Below are positions 18,198 to 27,624 of a stretch of DNA of 64,000 nucleotides, piece after piece; positions within the stretch are counted from its first letter, which is position 1; each line of letters starts with the position of its first letter. This DNA comes from Palsa-892 sp963751615 (GTDB lineage: Bacteria; Pseudomonadota; Alphaproteobacteria; Rhizobiales; Xanthobacteraceae), in NCBI GenBank assembly GCA_963751615.1, contig CAVVVG010000007.1:434001-498000 (forward strand), written 5' to 3'. The notes under the pieces are model-generated. The model saw only the letters and a program-made list of their open reading frames with translations. It made no database searches and was not told the origin of the DNA. Position numbers and translations under genes: made by a program.

Positions 18198-19461
18198 TCA
18201 GGCCGGCCACTGCAAGGTGCAGCCGGTCTCGCTCTCAGGCGGTGACGTCTTGTCGCCAGGTACTACGGTATCAACCTGAAAAAGATCCTCGACATCGTCC
18301 TTGCCTACTGACTGGACCTGGCCGACGAATGACGACGTCATCAGCTGATGATCACCGGCGCGATAATAACATTTGTTCGGCTGCAGCTTGACCTCGGGCG
18401 GCAGCTCAAAGCCACCCAATGCCCTGGCGAGCTTGACGCTATCGAGCGTCTTCTCTTGGTTGGCAACGAGTGCATAGGTCATCATCGAGGTGTAGCCAAA
18501 CCAGTGCCGCGCCGTCGGCACCTTGGAGAAATTATTTTTGCGGATATCCGCGACGAATTTCTCGACGTGCGGCACACCCGGTTGCTTCCAATACCACTCA
18601 AACATCCAGGTGCCGACGCGCGCCTCCGGCGGCATCGCTTCCACTGATTTCGAGTTCCTGCTGGAGTCCAGCGACGTGAATTTGTTTGTTTATACCGAAC
18701 TGCGCGATCTGCTTCATGCAGTTGATCATGTCGCCGCCCTGCGGCAGCACCAGGAGCACATCGGGGTTGGCTGCGCGCGCCTTGATGAGATAGGCCGAGT
18801 AGTCGGTGGTGCCGAGCGGCGTCAGCTCGTTGCCGGTCATCGTGCCGCCGAACTTCTGAAGGTCTTTCAGCGCCGCAGCCTGTAGAGTGTGCCCGAAGGC
18901 ATAGTCCGGTGTGATGAAGTGCCACTTCTTGCCGTATTTGGTGAACAACTGCTCGGCCACCGCATTGGCTTCCATGCTGGTGGTGTTGCAAACGCGATAG
19001 ACGTTCCAATGGCAGTCCTTGCCGGTAACGCCGTCGGTATGGCCGCCAGAGACAATGTGCAGGATGCCCTTCTCATTTGACACTTGGCCGATCGCCAATG
19101 CAATCGCCGAATTGACGTCGCCGATAAGGAACTGGATGTTGTCGCGCTCGATTAGCTTGCGCGCCTTCTGCACGCCGGTGCCGACGTCGTTGGCTGAATC
19201 CTCGACCAACAACTCGATGAGCCGGCCGAGAATGCCACCCCTGACGTTGATCTGTTCGATGGCGAGTTTGGCTCCCGTCACTTCGTTTTGCGCATAGGCG
19301 GCGTAGACGCCGGTGAGCGGATCGATCATGCCGACCTTTAACGTGGTCTCGCCCAGCGCCTTAACAATGAAGGGGGAAGCAACTTGCAGAGCACCGGCCG
19401 CAGCAGCCGTCTTAAGTACCGTGCGGCGGTCCATTTTGCGCGAAAAGGTATGCGTCACCAT
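18198..19461 (-). pseudogene. livK: livK-type ABC transporter substrate-binding protein, frameshifted
   Basis: A periplasmic binding protein with a Tat-like leader (FSRKMDRRTVLKTAAAAGAL). The first frame (from 19461) matches the family through VGMIDPLTGVYAAYAQNEV, EDSANDVGTGVQKARKLIER, FITPDYAFGHTL and GINKQIHVAGLQQEL. Near 18640-18670 the match moves to another frame, which continues SVEAMPPEARVGTWMFEWYW and runs normally to ETGCTLQWPA at 18198. The span of 1264 bases is one more than a multiple of three, consistent with one inserted base in a gene of 421 codons. As read, the last third is lost, which would disable the transporter even though livHMGF look intact. The start has GGGAGGAG upstream. 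A sequencing error is plausible. Confidence 0.9.
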
Positions 19462-19748
19462 TAGCTTAACTCCTCCCGATGTATTAGATTATTTTTATTA
19501 GAAGCATGATAGCTTGGATTTCGAATAACGGATAGCGGCTTCGGGTCGCGGCTCAAAAAAACGCTAGGTGTTTGGCACTGCAATATAGGGCAAACCGGCG
19601 GGCTCTGCGATCGATTTGAACGACACCCGCACCAATTGTCGCGATACTAGGCATTGACCACAGCGACGACACCCTACTCTTGTCGATACTAGCTTGTTAT
19701 AGCGTCACTTGTGATTTCTAAAATGGCCGCGAGCCAAAAGGAAAGGTC

Positions 19749-20579
19749 ATGATCAAGGATATTGTCGTCAATCTTTCACTCAATACCTCAAGAATTGCCA
19801 CAACTAGATATGCAATTTCAGTTGCTAGCACACTTCAGGCTCACCTTGCCGGAATAGCTTTCGTATATGAGCCAACATTCCCTTCAGTCTATATGACCGG
19901 ATCAATGCATGGCAGCGAGGTCGTATTTCAGCGCGAGGAAGCACAGCGGCGTGCAAATGCAGCAATCGCAATATTTGAAGAGGCAGCACGCAAAGCTAGT
20001 CTCGCTGTGGAATCCCACGCACTCGATACCACACCGGTTCATGCCGCTGACCAATTTGCTAGAATTGCCCGACGGTTTGATCTTGTAATTGTTGGTCAGG
20101 CGGAACACGACAAGGAAAGCGTAGAAAATCACATCGCCGAGGCAGCGATATTCGAATCCGGACGGCCAGTCCTGTTTGTGCCATATGTTCACAAGGTCGG
20201 TCTCAATCTCAGACATATTACCGTCTGCTGGGATGGAAGCCGCGCAGCTACTCGTGCTATCGCCGACGCGATGCCCTTCCTCACGCGCGCGAAGTTAATC
20301 GATATAATCGTCATGGAGAGCGAACGGCTAAAGAGTGAGGATTTTCCTGGCATTGATATGGCTCGTCATTTAGCGCGTCATGGCCTGAAAGTTGAACTTA
20401 AGCGGATTCAACTTAATATGGATGTCGGAAACATGATCTTGAATTACGCAACCGACACTGCAACTGACATGATTGTGATGGGTGGTTTCGGTCATTCACG
20501 GTTACGCGAATTTATCCTTGGAGGCGCAACGCGCAGCCTTCTGGAAACGATGACCGTGCCAACTTTGATGTCGCATTGA
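19749..20579 (+). CDS. tandem universal stress protein (UspA family)
   Basis: A 276-residue protein with two Usp domains. The first domain (residues 1-145, MIKDIVVNLSLNTS to VLFVPYVHK) is less conserved. The second (about 150-276) has ITVCWDGSRAATRAIADAMP and ends with the nucleotide-binding pattern MGGFGHSRLREFILGGATR, the G-x2-G-x9-G-S/T motif of ATP-binding Usps. The family responds to starvation, oxygen limitation and other stress in the cytoplasm. It begins after AAGGAAAGG-like sequence at 19738 and stands alone; the nearest downstream gene is convergent. Confidence 0.92.
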   Translation: MIKDIVVNLSLNTSRIATTRYAISVASTLQAHLAGIAFVYEPTFPSVYMTGSMHGSEVVFQREEAQRRANAAIAIFEEAARKASLAVESHALDTTPVHAADQFARIARRFDLVIVGQAEHDKESVENHIAEAAIFESGRPVLFVPYVHKVGLNLRHITVCWDGSRAATRAIADAMPFLTRAKLIDIIVMESERLKSEDFPGIDMARHLARHGLKVELKRIQLNMDVGNMILNYATDTATDMIVMGGFGHSRLREFILGGATRSLLETMTVPTLMSH

Positions 20580-20659
20580 TCGTTGGCTGCAGTTACTTTT
20601 GATCACTCAGGCCAAGCAATGCCCTGCGAACCGGAGCGAGCGAGTGCGAACGCTGATGT

Positions 20660-20880
20660 GGCTGGCGGCCCAGTCATGATCGAACCAGTCTCCGTCTTTA
20701 ATTCCCTGCTAACAGAGAAATTTACAGGGAATCTCGAAATTCCGGCGGTTTTAGCCCGGCAGAGACTCTAACTTCACAAGTGATCATTTGCACTCAGCAA
20801 CATCCCTACACAATTAAACAGGCAATTATTTCGGCAGAAAAATGAATTCTGGCGAAGGAACAGGAAATTCACCTAATAAC
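20660..20880 (+). repeat. dispersed repeat, copy B
   Basis: Diverged full-length copy. Landmarks in order are GGCTGGCGGCCCAGTC, ATCGAACCAGTCTCCG, AATTCCCTGCTAACAG, TTTACAGGGAAT, CAGAGACTCTAA and GGAACAGGAAATTCACCT. The short units AATTCCCTG and CAGGGAATT are inverted to each other, so the element is full of small hairpins. Confidence 0.8.
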
Positions 20881-20925
20881 ACTGGAATTCTTGCCACATC
20901 AATTTTTTTCGACGCATACACCGCG

Positions 20926-22506
20926 CTACTCTCGCAATAGTGCGTGGGCCATCTCGCGCAGGCGTACCTTCTGCACTTTGGGGCCATTTGGACTATCGAC
21001 GATCGGAAACGCCTCTACCACTACAATCCGCTCCGGAACCTTGAAACGCGCCAACTGTTCCACGCAACGCGCTCGCAGCTTTGCCTCGTTCAGTTCCGCA
21101 CCATCGGCTAGCCTAACGAAGGCCACCGGTACCGAATCGCCCTCTCCTCTCGAGGCCGCTACGACCTGTACACTCGCCACGCCGTCTTGCGCTTGAATGA
21201 CGGCCTCGATCTCTTCGGGACTGACTAAAAATCCGCCAAGACGCATGGCGTCGCCAATCCGCGCCTCATACACGAAACCCGTGTCGGTCAGCCGGCCGAG
21301 ATCGCCGGTGCGAAACATGCCGTCCGCATCAATCGCTCGTTTCATTGCCGCTGGATCTTCCAGATACTCGATGAAGCGGGACGGTGCGTCGATCCACAGC
21401 TCGCCAGACGCACCGATTGGCAGCGGGCTGCCGGTCTCTGGGTCACGGACCGCAAGCCGCGCTTGTTTACTGACGGGCACGCCGCCGCCGAGCAGGCGGT
21501 CATTGCCCTCTGCGACCGAGAATAATGCCTGCACTTCCGAACTGCCATATAGGCCGTGTGGCTGCATGCCTACCGCCTCAGCTGCGGCGATCGAGGCAGC
21601 GGCGCTGGAATGGAACGCGGCGAAACCGGAGAAGCGCACGGAATCGAACCGGCGCCCACCGGAAGCTGCGGCGATACGACCAAACATATCGTCGCCGCCA
21701 AGCACGTGGGTGACGCGGTGCTGACGGATCAGTTTGACTGCCATCTCGCCATCGAACTGCGCAAGACACACAACATGTGCGCCTCCCGCGATGGCGGCCA
21801 TAGCCGTAACATTGCCGAACGTGCCGCAGAATGGCAGCGCCCCGAGTAGAACCGCATCTGCCGCATCGAGTCCGATGCGTCGGGCGACGTCGGCGGCGTG
21901 TCCCGCTATGGTTTGCTGATCGTGAAGGACCAGTTTTGGCCCACCGGTAGTACCGGAGGTAGTGAATGTCAGGCAGGGTTTCTCTCCAGCGCATTCATCC
22001 GGCCCCGCGTCAGTCGCGACGGCTTCAAGCGGAAATACCGGCAAACCAGCAAGCTGCGTTACGCTAGGAGGAAGCTGAAGCCCAAACACACAGCGCAATG
22101 CGGCGCGGTCTTGTGCCGGCAGGGCCACAAAAATCGCCGGAAAATCGACGGGTGCGAATCCCCATTCCGTGACCAGAGCGACTGCGGCGGACCGACGGAG
22201 GAGATAGCCAACCTCGGCTACGCGAAACCGTGTGTTGATGTGGATTGCGAGCGCACCAAGCCGAGCGCAGGCAAAAATTGCGGCTAAGTAACCGGTTCCA
22301 TTTGGGAGCCACAGCGCCACGCGGGCACCGGGACCTACGCCACCTTTGCGCAGCCCTGCGGCAACACGCAACACACGATCTTGGAAAGCTCGTCGGTCCA
22401 GCGTGCAGGCGGGGTCGGTTACCGCTGATGCTGCAGGGTCGAGTTCGGGCCATGCAATTAGCGCGCTCAGCGTGCGCGGATATGGCGGTTCATAGATTGT
22501 CCGCAT
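20926..22506 (-). CDS. AMP-binding acyl-CoA synthetase family enzyme
   Basis: An adenylate-forming enzyme of about 526 residues that activates a carboxylic acid as the acyl-AMP and then the CoA thioester. Motifs are the phosphate loop TFTTSGTTGGPKLVLHD, the A5 region GLYGSSEVQ, the hinge region FRTGDLGRL and LGGFLVSPEEIE, and the near-C-terminal Lys in NGPKVQK. I start at MRTIYEPPYPR (22506); a longer frame to 22533 exists and neither start has a strong ribosome-binding site. The substrate pocket cannot be assigned from sequence, and no beta-oxidation gene is adjacent. The high GC of this gene is normal for the genome. Confidence 0.9.
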   Translation of the reverse strand: MRTIYEPPYPRTLSALIAWPELDPAASAVTDPACTLDRRAFQDRVLRVAAGLRKGGVGPGARVALWLPNGTGYLAAIFACARLGALAIHINTRFRVAEVGYLLRRSAAVALVTEWGFAPVDFPAIFVALPAQDRAALRCVFGLQLPPSVTQLAGLPVFPLEAVATDAGPDECAGEKPCLTFTTSGTTGGPKLVLHDQQTIAGHAADVARRIGLDAADAVLLGALPFCGTFGNVTAMAAIAGGAHVVCLAQFDGEMAVKLIRQHRVTHVLGGDDMFGRIAAASGGRRFDSVRFSGFAAFHSSAAASIAAAEAVGMQPHGLYGSSEVQALFSVAEGNDRLLGGGVPVSKQARLAVRDPETGSPLPIGASGELWIDAPSRFIEYLEDPAAMKRAIDADGMFRTGDLGRLTDTGFVYEARIGDAMRLGGFLVSPEEIEAVIQAQDGVASVQVVAASRGEGDSVPVAFVRLADGAELNEAKLRARCVEQLARFKVPERIVVVEAFPIVDSPNGPKVQKVRLREMAHALLRE

Positions 22507-22720
22507 CAGAACAACTCGGTGATCCCAAGTCACAACTAGCCTTGGCGATCACCTATTACGTCGGGTGTCGATTGCGGACAAGGTTCGCAGAGTTCTTTGA
22601 AGAGAAAAACCCCTACCTGCACCACTTTCGGGGAAAAGAAGATATTATAATGAGAGAACGTCAATTCCGCTTTTTACCCATGCCGACGAAGAAGAACGAC
22701 AGATCCCGCCGAGGTGAAGC

Positions 22721-23191
22721 ATGAGCATTCCCGTCATTGAGCAGGTAAAAATCCAAGCTCAGATCTTGGTTCCTCTTGTCAAGGCCCTGCAGGCGGAATT
22801 GGGTGAGGAGCGTGCAAACGCCCTTGTCCGAAGGGCCATCGGCGACATTTATCGCCGCTACGGTAAAGAATTTTGGCGGGCAAAGCACGAGAAGAATTTG
22901 GGGAAGATCGTGGCGTCAGCGTTCGCCACGTTCGCCCGTGGGGACTCCCTTGACTATCGCGTACGCGAGCAATCACATGATACCTTCGACTTCGACGTTA
23001 CCGGATGCCGATACGCACAGTTCTACAAGGAGTTGGGTGAGCCGGACCTTGGCTTCCTGCTGGTCTGCAGCGCGGACTTCCTCATGGCAGAGGGGTTTGG
23101 TCCCGACATAAAACTCACGCGCACGCAAACCATTATGCAAGGTGCGAGCCACTGCGATTTTCGATACAAGCGGCAGAGAGAGCAAGACTGA
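22721..23191 (+). CDS. L-2-amino-thiazoline-4-carboxylate hydrolase family protein
   Basis: A 156-residue protein. The C-terminal block with CSADFLMAEGFGPDIKLTRT and MQGASHCDFRYK is the conserved core of the ATC hydrolase family, named for the enzyme that opens the thiazoline ring in cysteine synthesis of some Pseudomonas. Most members have no tested substrate, so the reaction here is not certain. GDIYRRYGKEFWRA near residue 50 is also family-like. It sits alone, divergent from the acyl-CoA synthetase gene, with a shared upstream region at 22507-22720. A dispersed repeat follows it. Confidence 0.82.
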   Translation: MSIPVIEQVKIQAQILVPLVKALQAELGEERANALVRRAIGDIYRRYGKEFWRAKHEKNLGKIVASAFATFARGDSLDYRVREQSHDTFDFDVTGCRYAQFYKELGEPDLGFLLVCSADFLMAEGFGPDIKLTRTQTIMQGASHCDFRYKRQREQD

Positions 23192-23258
23192 GCGCTAGTG
23201 CGCCGACGAAGAACAACGGACACTAAGTGTCTAACTTTGCGGAACTATCAAGAAACTT

Positions 23259-23485
23259 GGCTGGCGACCCAGTCCCGATCGAACCGGTCTCCATCTCTAC
23301 TTCCTGATAACAGGGAAATTTACAGGAAATTTTGCAGTTCTGGCAGTTCTAACCTACCAGAGACTCTAATTACTCACGTAATCCCTGGCACTTAGAGACA
23401 AATTCCCTACATAACAGAACAGGAAATAATTTCTATCGATCAGGGAATTCTGGCGTATGAACAGGGAATTTCACCTCGCATAACC
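23259..23485 (+). repeat. dispersed repeat, copy C
   Basis: Full-length copy. Landmarks are GGCTGGCGACCCAGTCCCG, ATCGAACCGGTCTCC, GATAACAGGGAAATTTACAG, CCAGAGACTCTAATTA, TTAGAGACAAATTCCCTAC, ATCAGGGAATT and GAACAGGGAATTTCACCTCG. Lies directly after the 3' end of aldo/keto reductase copy 2. Confidence 0.85.
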
Positions 23486-23506
23486 ATAATTAGCCAAGAC
23501 ATCTGC

Positions 23507-24475
23507 CTACCGAACAGGATGCGCTGCATCCAGTGTTTCAAGTTCCTGCGGCGTGAGCGTCAGTGAGAGCGCGACGGCGTTCTCCTTTACGTGCGCCGCC
23601 AAACCAGATTCGGGAATTGCGATAACATTACCGCTGCGGATGGCCCAGGCCAGCGCGACCGCGCTCGCCGAACAACCGTGTGCTGCGCCGATACGTGCAA
23701 GCGCGGGATCACGCACCAGGTTGCCGCCGAGCGGAGTATAGGCCATCACTGGCATGCCGCGCTGCTCGCACCATGGCAGCAGATCATGTTCAAAGCCGCG
23801 GCTGCCGAGGTTGTAAAGGACTTGATTGGTCGCGCAGCGATCGCCGTGTGCAATATGGAAGAGCTTTTCCATGTCGCTGACCTTGAAGTTGGACACGCCC
23901 CAGGCGCGAATCTTTCCCGCCGCACGAAGACTTTCGAACGCCGTCACAACACCGGAGAGATCGGTGACCCCAGTTGGCCAGTGCAGCATGTAGAGGTCGA
24001 GATGATCGGTGCCGAGGCGGCCGAGGCTTGCCTCGCACGCGCGGGCGATGCCGTTTCCCGTCACATGACTGGGCCATACCTTGGAGACCAGAAATACGCG
24101 GTCGCGCTGACCGGCAATCACGCGGCCGATGAGTTCCTCGGAGCGGCCGTTGCCGTACACCTCAGCCGTGTCGATCAATGTCATCCCGAGCGAAAGGCCA
24201 GTGCGCAGTGCTTCTTCCTCAACTGCTTCTGGATGTCTTCCCTGCGCGAGACGCGCAGAGCCCTGGCCCAGTGCCGGGACGACTGTCCCGTCGCGGAACT
24301 TTACCGTACGCCCTGCACCGTTTGAAGCCAAGCCAGTGGTCGCAGCAAGAGACGGCGTACCTGATAGCGCCGCAAACGTCGCGCCGACGCCGGAGAGCGA
24401 TGAACCGAGCGCCGCGCAAAGTCTGCTAAATTCACGCCGGCTCATCAACTGCTTGTCCATATCTTCCATCTTCAT
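23507..24475 (-). CDS. Tat-exported aldo/keto reductase, copy 2
   Basis: A 322-residue paralogue of the 9070-10053 gene, on the opposite strand and very similar by eye. The leader MDKQLMSRREFSRLCAALGS has the twin-arginine motif. The tetrad residues are in IDTAEVYGNGRS (Asp, Tyr), FLVSKVW (Lys) and YMLHWP (His), and the cofactor loop is IPESGLAAHVKENA. The start at 24475 has AAAGGA at good spacing; an inner ATG at 24460 is the alternative. The C-terminus is shorter than in copy 1, ending AAHPVR. The two copies probably came from one duplication with inversion; which is ancestral cannot be read here. The enzyme likely works in the periplasm on an unknown carbonyl compound. Confidence 0.9.
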   Translation of the reverse strand: MKMEDMDKQLMSRREFSRLCAALGSSLSGVGATFAALSGTPSLAATTGLASNGAGRTVKFRDGTVVPALGQGSARLAQGRHPEAVEEEALRTGLSLGMTLIDTAEVYGNGRSEELIGRVIAGQRDRVFLVSKVWPSHVTGNGIARACEASLGRLGTDHLDLYMLHWPTGVTDLSGVVTAFESLRAAGKIRAWGVSNFKVSDMEKLFHIAHGDRCATNQVLYNLGSRGFEHDLLPWCEQRGMPVMAYTPLGGNLVRDPALARIGAAHGCSASAVALAWAIRSGNVIAIPESGLAAHVKENAVALSLTLTPQELETLDAAHPVR

Positions 24476-24539
24476 GATTCGATCCTTTGCGCTATGCCAA
24501 TCGCCGTCGAGAAGAATTCGCTTTAAGAGCCGAAGCCAC

Positions 24540-25091
24540 TCAATTCTTCCACTTGATCGAACATCCCATTGAAGGCATTTGATCCTTGGGGCCGTGCCCC
24601 ATCTCGACCACCTGCTTCATCGCTTCGAAAAGATCGCGGCGAGCATTGGGCACCAGCGTCGTGCGCGATGCATCGAGCCGCCCGCGATACTGTAGTTCAT
24701 CCCGCGCGTTGAAGCCGAAGAAATCGGGTGTGCACTGAGCTCCATAGGAGCGTGCCACCTCCTGCGTCGCATCGATAACATAGGGAAAAGTAAAGCCGTG
24801 CTTCGCCGCAAACACCTTCATGTTGTCGAAGGAATCTTCGCGATAAGTCTCAGTATCGTTCGGCATGATGGCGATCGTTCCAATTCCGATCTCGCGTAGC
24901 GCCTTGGCCTCCGCCACGATGCGGTCGATGCTCGCCTTCACATACGGACAGTGATTGCAGATGAAAACAACAAGCAATCCCTTCGAGCCACGCACATCGG
25001 CGAGCGAATAATTCTTTCCATCCACACCCGTAAGCGCGAAGTCGCTCGCCTTCCGACCGAAGTCGCAAATGCTGTTTTTGGTTAATACCAT
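24540..25091 (-). CDS. thioredoxin-fold (redoxin/AhpC-TSA type) protein
   Basis: A 183-residue protein starting MVLTKNSICDFGRKASDFAL. The core is VVFICNHCPYVKASIDRIV with a CNHC pair at the usual redox position, followed by IAIMPNDTETYREDSFDNMK, YGAQCTPDFFGFN and LQYRGRLDAS. This matches the widespread thioredoxin-like proteins with the CNHCP motif. No leader is present, so it is probably cytoplasmic. I chose the ATG at 25091, preceded by GGAGA; a longer frame to 25190 has no such site. It is downstream of nothing on its strand and ends 65 bases before aldo/keto reductase copy 2, so the two may share a transcript. Confidence 0.88.
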   Translation of the reverse strand: MVLTKNSICDFGRKASDFALTGVDGKNYSLADVRGSKGLLVVFICNHCPYVKASIDRIVAEAKALREIGIGTIAIMPNDTETYREDSFDNMKVFAAKHGFTFPYVIDATQEVARSYGAQCTPDFFGFNARDELQYRGRLDASRTTLVPNARRDLFEAMKQVVEMGHGPKDQMPSMGCSIKWKN

Positions 25092-25221
25092 GACCGATTC
25101 TCCACAACTTAGAGGCCGATAATTGTGAGTGTTCCACGCAAACACCACTTCAGCCCATGATCGACTCCCTAAATCACTTGCCGGGATCATACGCCGGAGA
25201 AGTTCGGATTTCAGCTGCGCT

Positions 25222-25466
25222 GGCTGGCGACACAGTCCCGATCGAACCGGTCTCCGTATTAAATTCCCTGCTAACAGGGAAATTTACAGGGAATTTTGCA
25301 ATTTCGACCGTTCTAGCGCGCCAGAGACTCTAATTACGCACGTGATCACCCATGTTTAGAGACAAATTCCCTACGCAATGGAACAGGGAATTATTTTCCC
25401 TGAACAGGGAATTTTCGACAAGAAACAGGGAATTTCACCTGCCACGGCAGAAATCATACTTGGATG
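25222..25466 (+). repeat. dispersed repeat, copy D
   Basis: The best-preserved copy together with copy E. Contains ATCGAACCGGTCTCCGTA, TTCCCTGCTAACAGGGAAAT, TTACAGGGAATTTTGCAATT, GCGCCAGAGACTCTAATTA, TTAGAGACAAATTCCCTACG and three ACAGGGAATT units about 22 bases apart near the right end. Lies next to the IS1595 remnant. Confidence 0.87.
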
Positions 25467-25535
25467 AGGTTTTCGGTACACACAGCTCCGACCGCACTCA
25501 TGGTCCGCTTCTGGCGCGTATTGAAATACCCGCGG

Positions 25536-26201
25536 TTACCGATAGATCAGGCGCTTGCCTTCCGCGCCTTTTATGGCGGCCACTGTGCGGTCAATTTTAC
25601 TATAGCCGAAGCTAGTGCGGTGACTTCGTCGAAAATCGAGCTCGGCCAGATAACGATGAAGGTGCTTTTTATTATAGTACCGGTACACGCCACGCATTCC
25701 GCATTTGAAAACGCGCTTGTACGCCAAACTTGAATTGCCACTTTTCGAGTAGAGAATGACGCGATATTTTTTGAGCTGATTATATCGATCGGTTGGTTTG
25801 CAATAGGCAGAAACACCGAGCAGGCTGGACCGTGCCGGGCCATCGCTACGCATCGCTTCGCGGATGCGATGGCTCATGAACCATGCCGATTTGTAACTGA
25901 GATCAAGGGTGAGATGGAGCTGATGAGCAGTTACACGGTTGGACGCCATCATGTGGAAGCCAATCAGCCATTTGTTGAGCGGGATATGACTTCGCTCCAT
26001 GACCGTGCCGGTGGTCACAGTGAAATCCTTGCGGCATTCCTTTTTAGCACAACGATACCAGCCGGGCTTCTTGATCTGGTAAGCATGATTGATGGCGCCG
26101 CAATGCGAGCAGACTGGCCCTTCGCGCCAGCGAACGTTTTCCAGCCATTCACGGGCTAATTCTGAGGTCTCGAAACGAGGGGCTTTAAATAAGTCAGACA
26201 T
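25536..26201 (-). pseudogene. IS1595-family transposase with internal deletion
   Basis: The N-terminus is typical of the IS1595 (ISXO2-like) family: a Cys4-type zinc binding part CSHCGAINH and YRCAKKECRKDFTVTTGTVM, then MERSHIPLNKWLIGFHMMAS and SYKSAWFMSHRIREAM. The C-terminus YYNKKHLHRYLAELDFRRSH and AEGKRLIYR is also the family end. The middle is missing: only about 220 residues remain instead of roughly 300-330, and the catalytic DDE/N region between them is replaced by a short unconserved stretch. It should be inactive. Inverted repeats were not identified. Starts at MSDLFKAPRF (26201). Confidence 0.85.
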
Positions 26202-26250
26202 GACCAATTCTTTATTTGTCCTGTGTAACCGTGCTCAAGCCATGGCCGTC

Positions 26251-27621
26251 TCAGTGTCTCGCGTAGAGCAGATTCGGTAACCACACGACGATTTGCGGGA
26301 AAAGAATGCACAAGCCCACGCCGATCCATTGTAGCGCCATGAAATTTACGGCGGAACGGAAAATCGTGGCCATGCTGATTTCCGGCGGCGCCACGCTCTT
26401 CAGATAGAACAGCGAATAGCCGAATGGCGGGCTAAGAAACGCCATCTGCATATTGACCATGAAAATCACGCCGTACCACAGCGGTACGTCGCTCGCCTGC
26501 ACCCCAGTAAATCCGAACAGCCCGCCCCATGGCAAGCTTTTCATGATAGGCAGGAAGATCGGCACAGTGAGCAGCAAGATGCCCACCCAGTCGATGAACA
26601 TGCCAAGCACGAACAGGATCACCATCATCAGCATGAGAATGCCGTAGGGCGGTAGACCAGTGCCGAGAATCGATTCGGCGACGAAGGTCTGCCCTCCCTT
26701 CACGATGAAGAATCCGACGAACATCGTGGCGCCGAAGAAGATCCACATCACCATCGCGGTCGCCTTTAGCGTCGCTATCGCCGCTTCCTGAACGGCGGGC
26801 CAGGTCAGGCGCCGGTGCAGCGCGGACACGAACAGCGCGCCGAACGTACCGATGCCGGCGGCCTCGACTGGGGTAGCAATGCCGACGAAGATGATGCCGA
26901 GCACCAGGATGATGAGCAGGATCGGCGCGATCGTATTCTTGAGCAGCCTGAGCTTTTCACGCCAATCGACCCGTTCTTCCAGCGGCAACGCCGGACCTAA
27001 CCTTGGGTTGATGTAGCAGCGGATTGTTATGTAGGTGATGTACAGCCCCGACAACAGCAGGCCTGGAAAAACCGAGCCGACAAGCAACTCGCCGAGCGAT
27101 TGCTGCGCCACCACCGCATAGACGATAGCCATGACCGAAGGTGGGATCAGGATGCCGAGCGTGCCGCCGGCGAGCAGCGAACCGCAGGCGAGCTTCTGAT
27201 CATAGCCGCGCTTGAGCATGGCCGGCAGCGCGATCATTCCCATGGTCACTTCGGTGGCGCCGACTACGCCGACCATGGCGGCGAGCGCTGTGCAGGCGAG
27301 TACGGTCGCGGACGCCAGCCCGCCCTTGACTGAGCCGAGCCATTTATAAACGGCGTCGAATAATTCTTCGATGATGCCCGCCTTCTCCAACATCGCCGCC
27401 ATGAAGATGAAGAGTGGAACGGCGGAGAGCTGGTAGTCGGTCATGAACGGGAAGATGCGCGCCGGCATCATATTGAGGATCGCCGCATTCCCGAACACAA
27501 ACAGAAAGATCGTGGCCAGGCTGCCTGTGCAAAACGCCATCGGCAGGCCGAGCGCTAGCAGCAAACCAAGCGAGCCGAACAACAGCAGCGTCAGCCATGC
27601 AATATCGATTTCGATACCCAT
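26251..27621 (-). CDS. dctM: TRAP transporter large permease DctM
   Basis: A 456-residue inner-membrane protein with about 12 helices, the transport subunit of a sodium- or proton-coupled TRAP carrier. Family blocks are SAVPLFIFMAAMLEKAGIIE, TVLACTALAAMVGVVGATEV, LACGSLLAGGTLGILIPPSV, and FVLGMFIDWVGILLLTVPIF. It ends with a hydrophobic helix and NLLYARH. It begins three bases after the small permease gene, in the order dctP-dctQ-dctM on the minus strand. Substrate is set by DctP and remains unknown; this subgroup often moves organic or keto acids. Confidence 0.94.
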   Translation of the reverse strand: MGIEIDIAWLTLLLFGSLGLLLALGLPMAFCTGSLATIFLFVFGNAAILNMMPARIFPFMTDYQLSAVPLFIFMAAMLEKAGIIEELFDAVYKWLGSVKGGLASATVLACTALAAMVGVVGATEVTMGMIALPAMLKRGYDQKLACGSLLAGGTLGILIPPSVMAIVYAVVAQQSLGELLVGSVFPGLLLSGLYITYITIRCYINPRLGPALPLEERVDWREKLRLLKNTIAPILLIILVLGIIFVGIATPVEAAGIGTFGALFVSALHRRLTWPAVQEAAIATLKATAMVMWIFFGATMFVGFFIVKGGQTFVAESILGTGLPPYGILMLMMVILFVLGMFIDWVGILLLTVPIFLPIMKSLPWGGLFGFTGVQASDVPLWYGVIFMVNMQMAFLSPPFGYSLFYLKSVAPPEISMATIFRSAVNFMALQWIGVGLCILFPQIVVWLPNLLYARH

Positions 27622-27624
27622 GAC

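Noticed and set aside
20583..20771. Short plus-strand open frame with the string EPVSVFNSLLT, repeated at 30614-30802
   Set aside because: The frame is only a translation of the dispersed repeat. Its apparent conservation is at DNA level, and the frame is closed in other copies.
23400..25450. The regularly spaced CAGGGAATT units as a CRISPR array
   Set aside because: The units are only about ten bases, there are three or four per copy, spacers are the same in different copies, and no cas gene is present.
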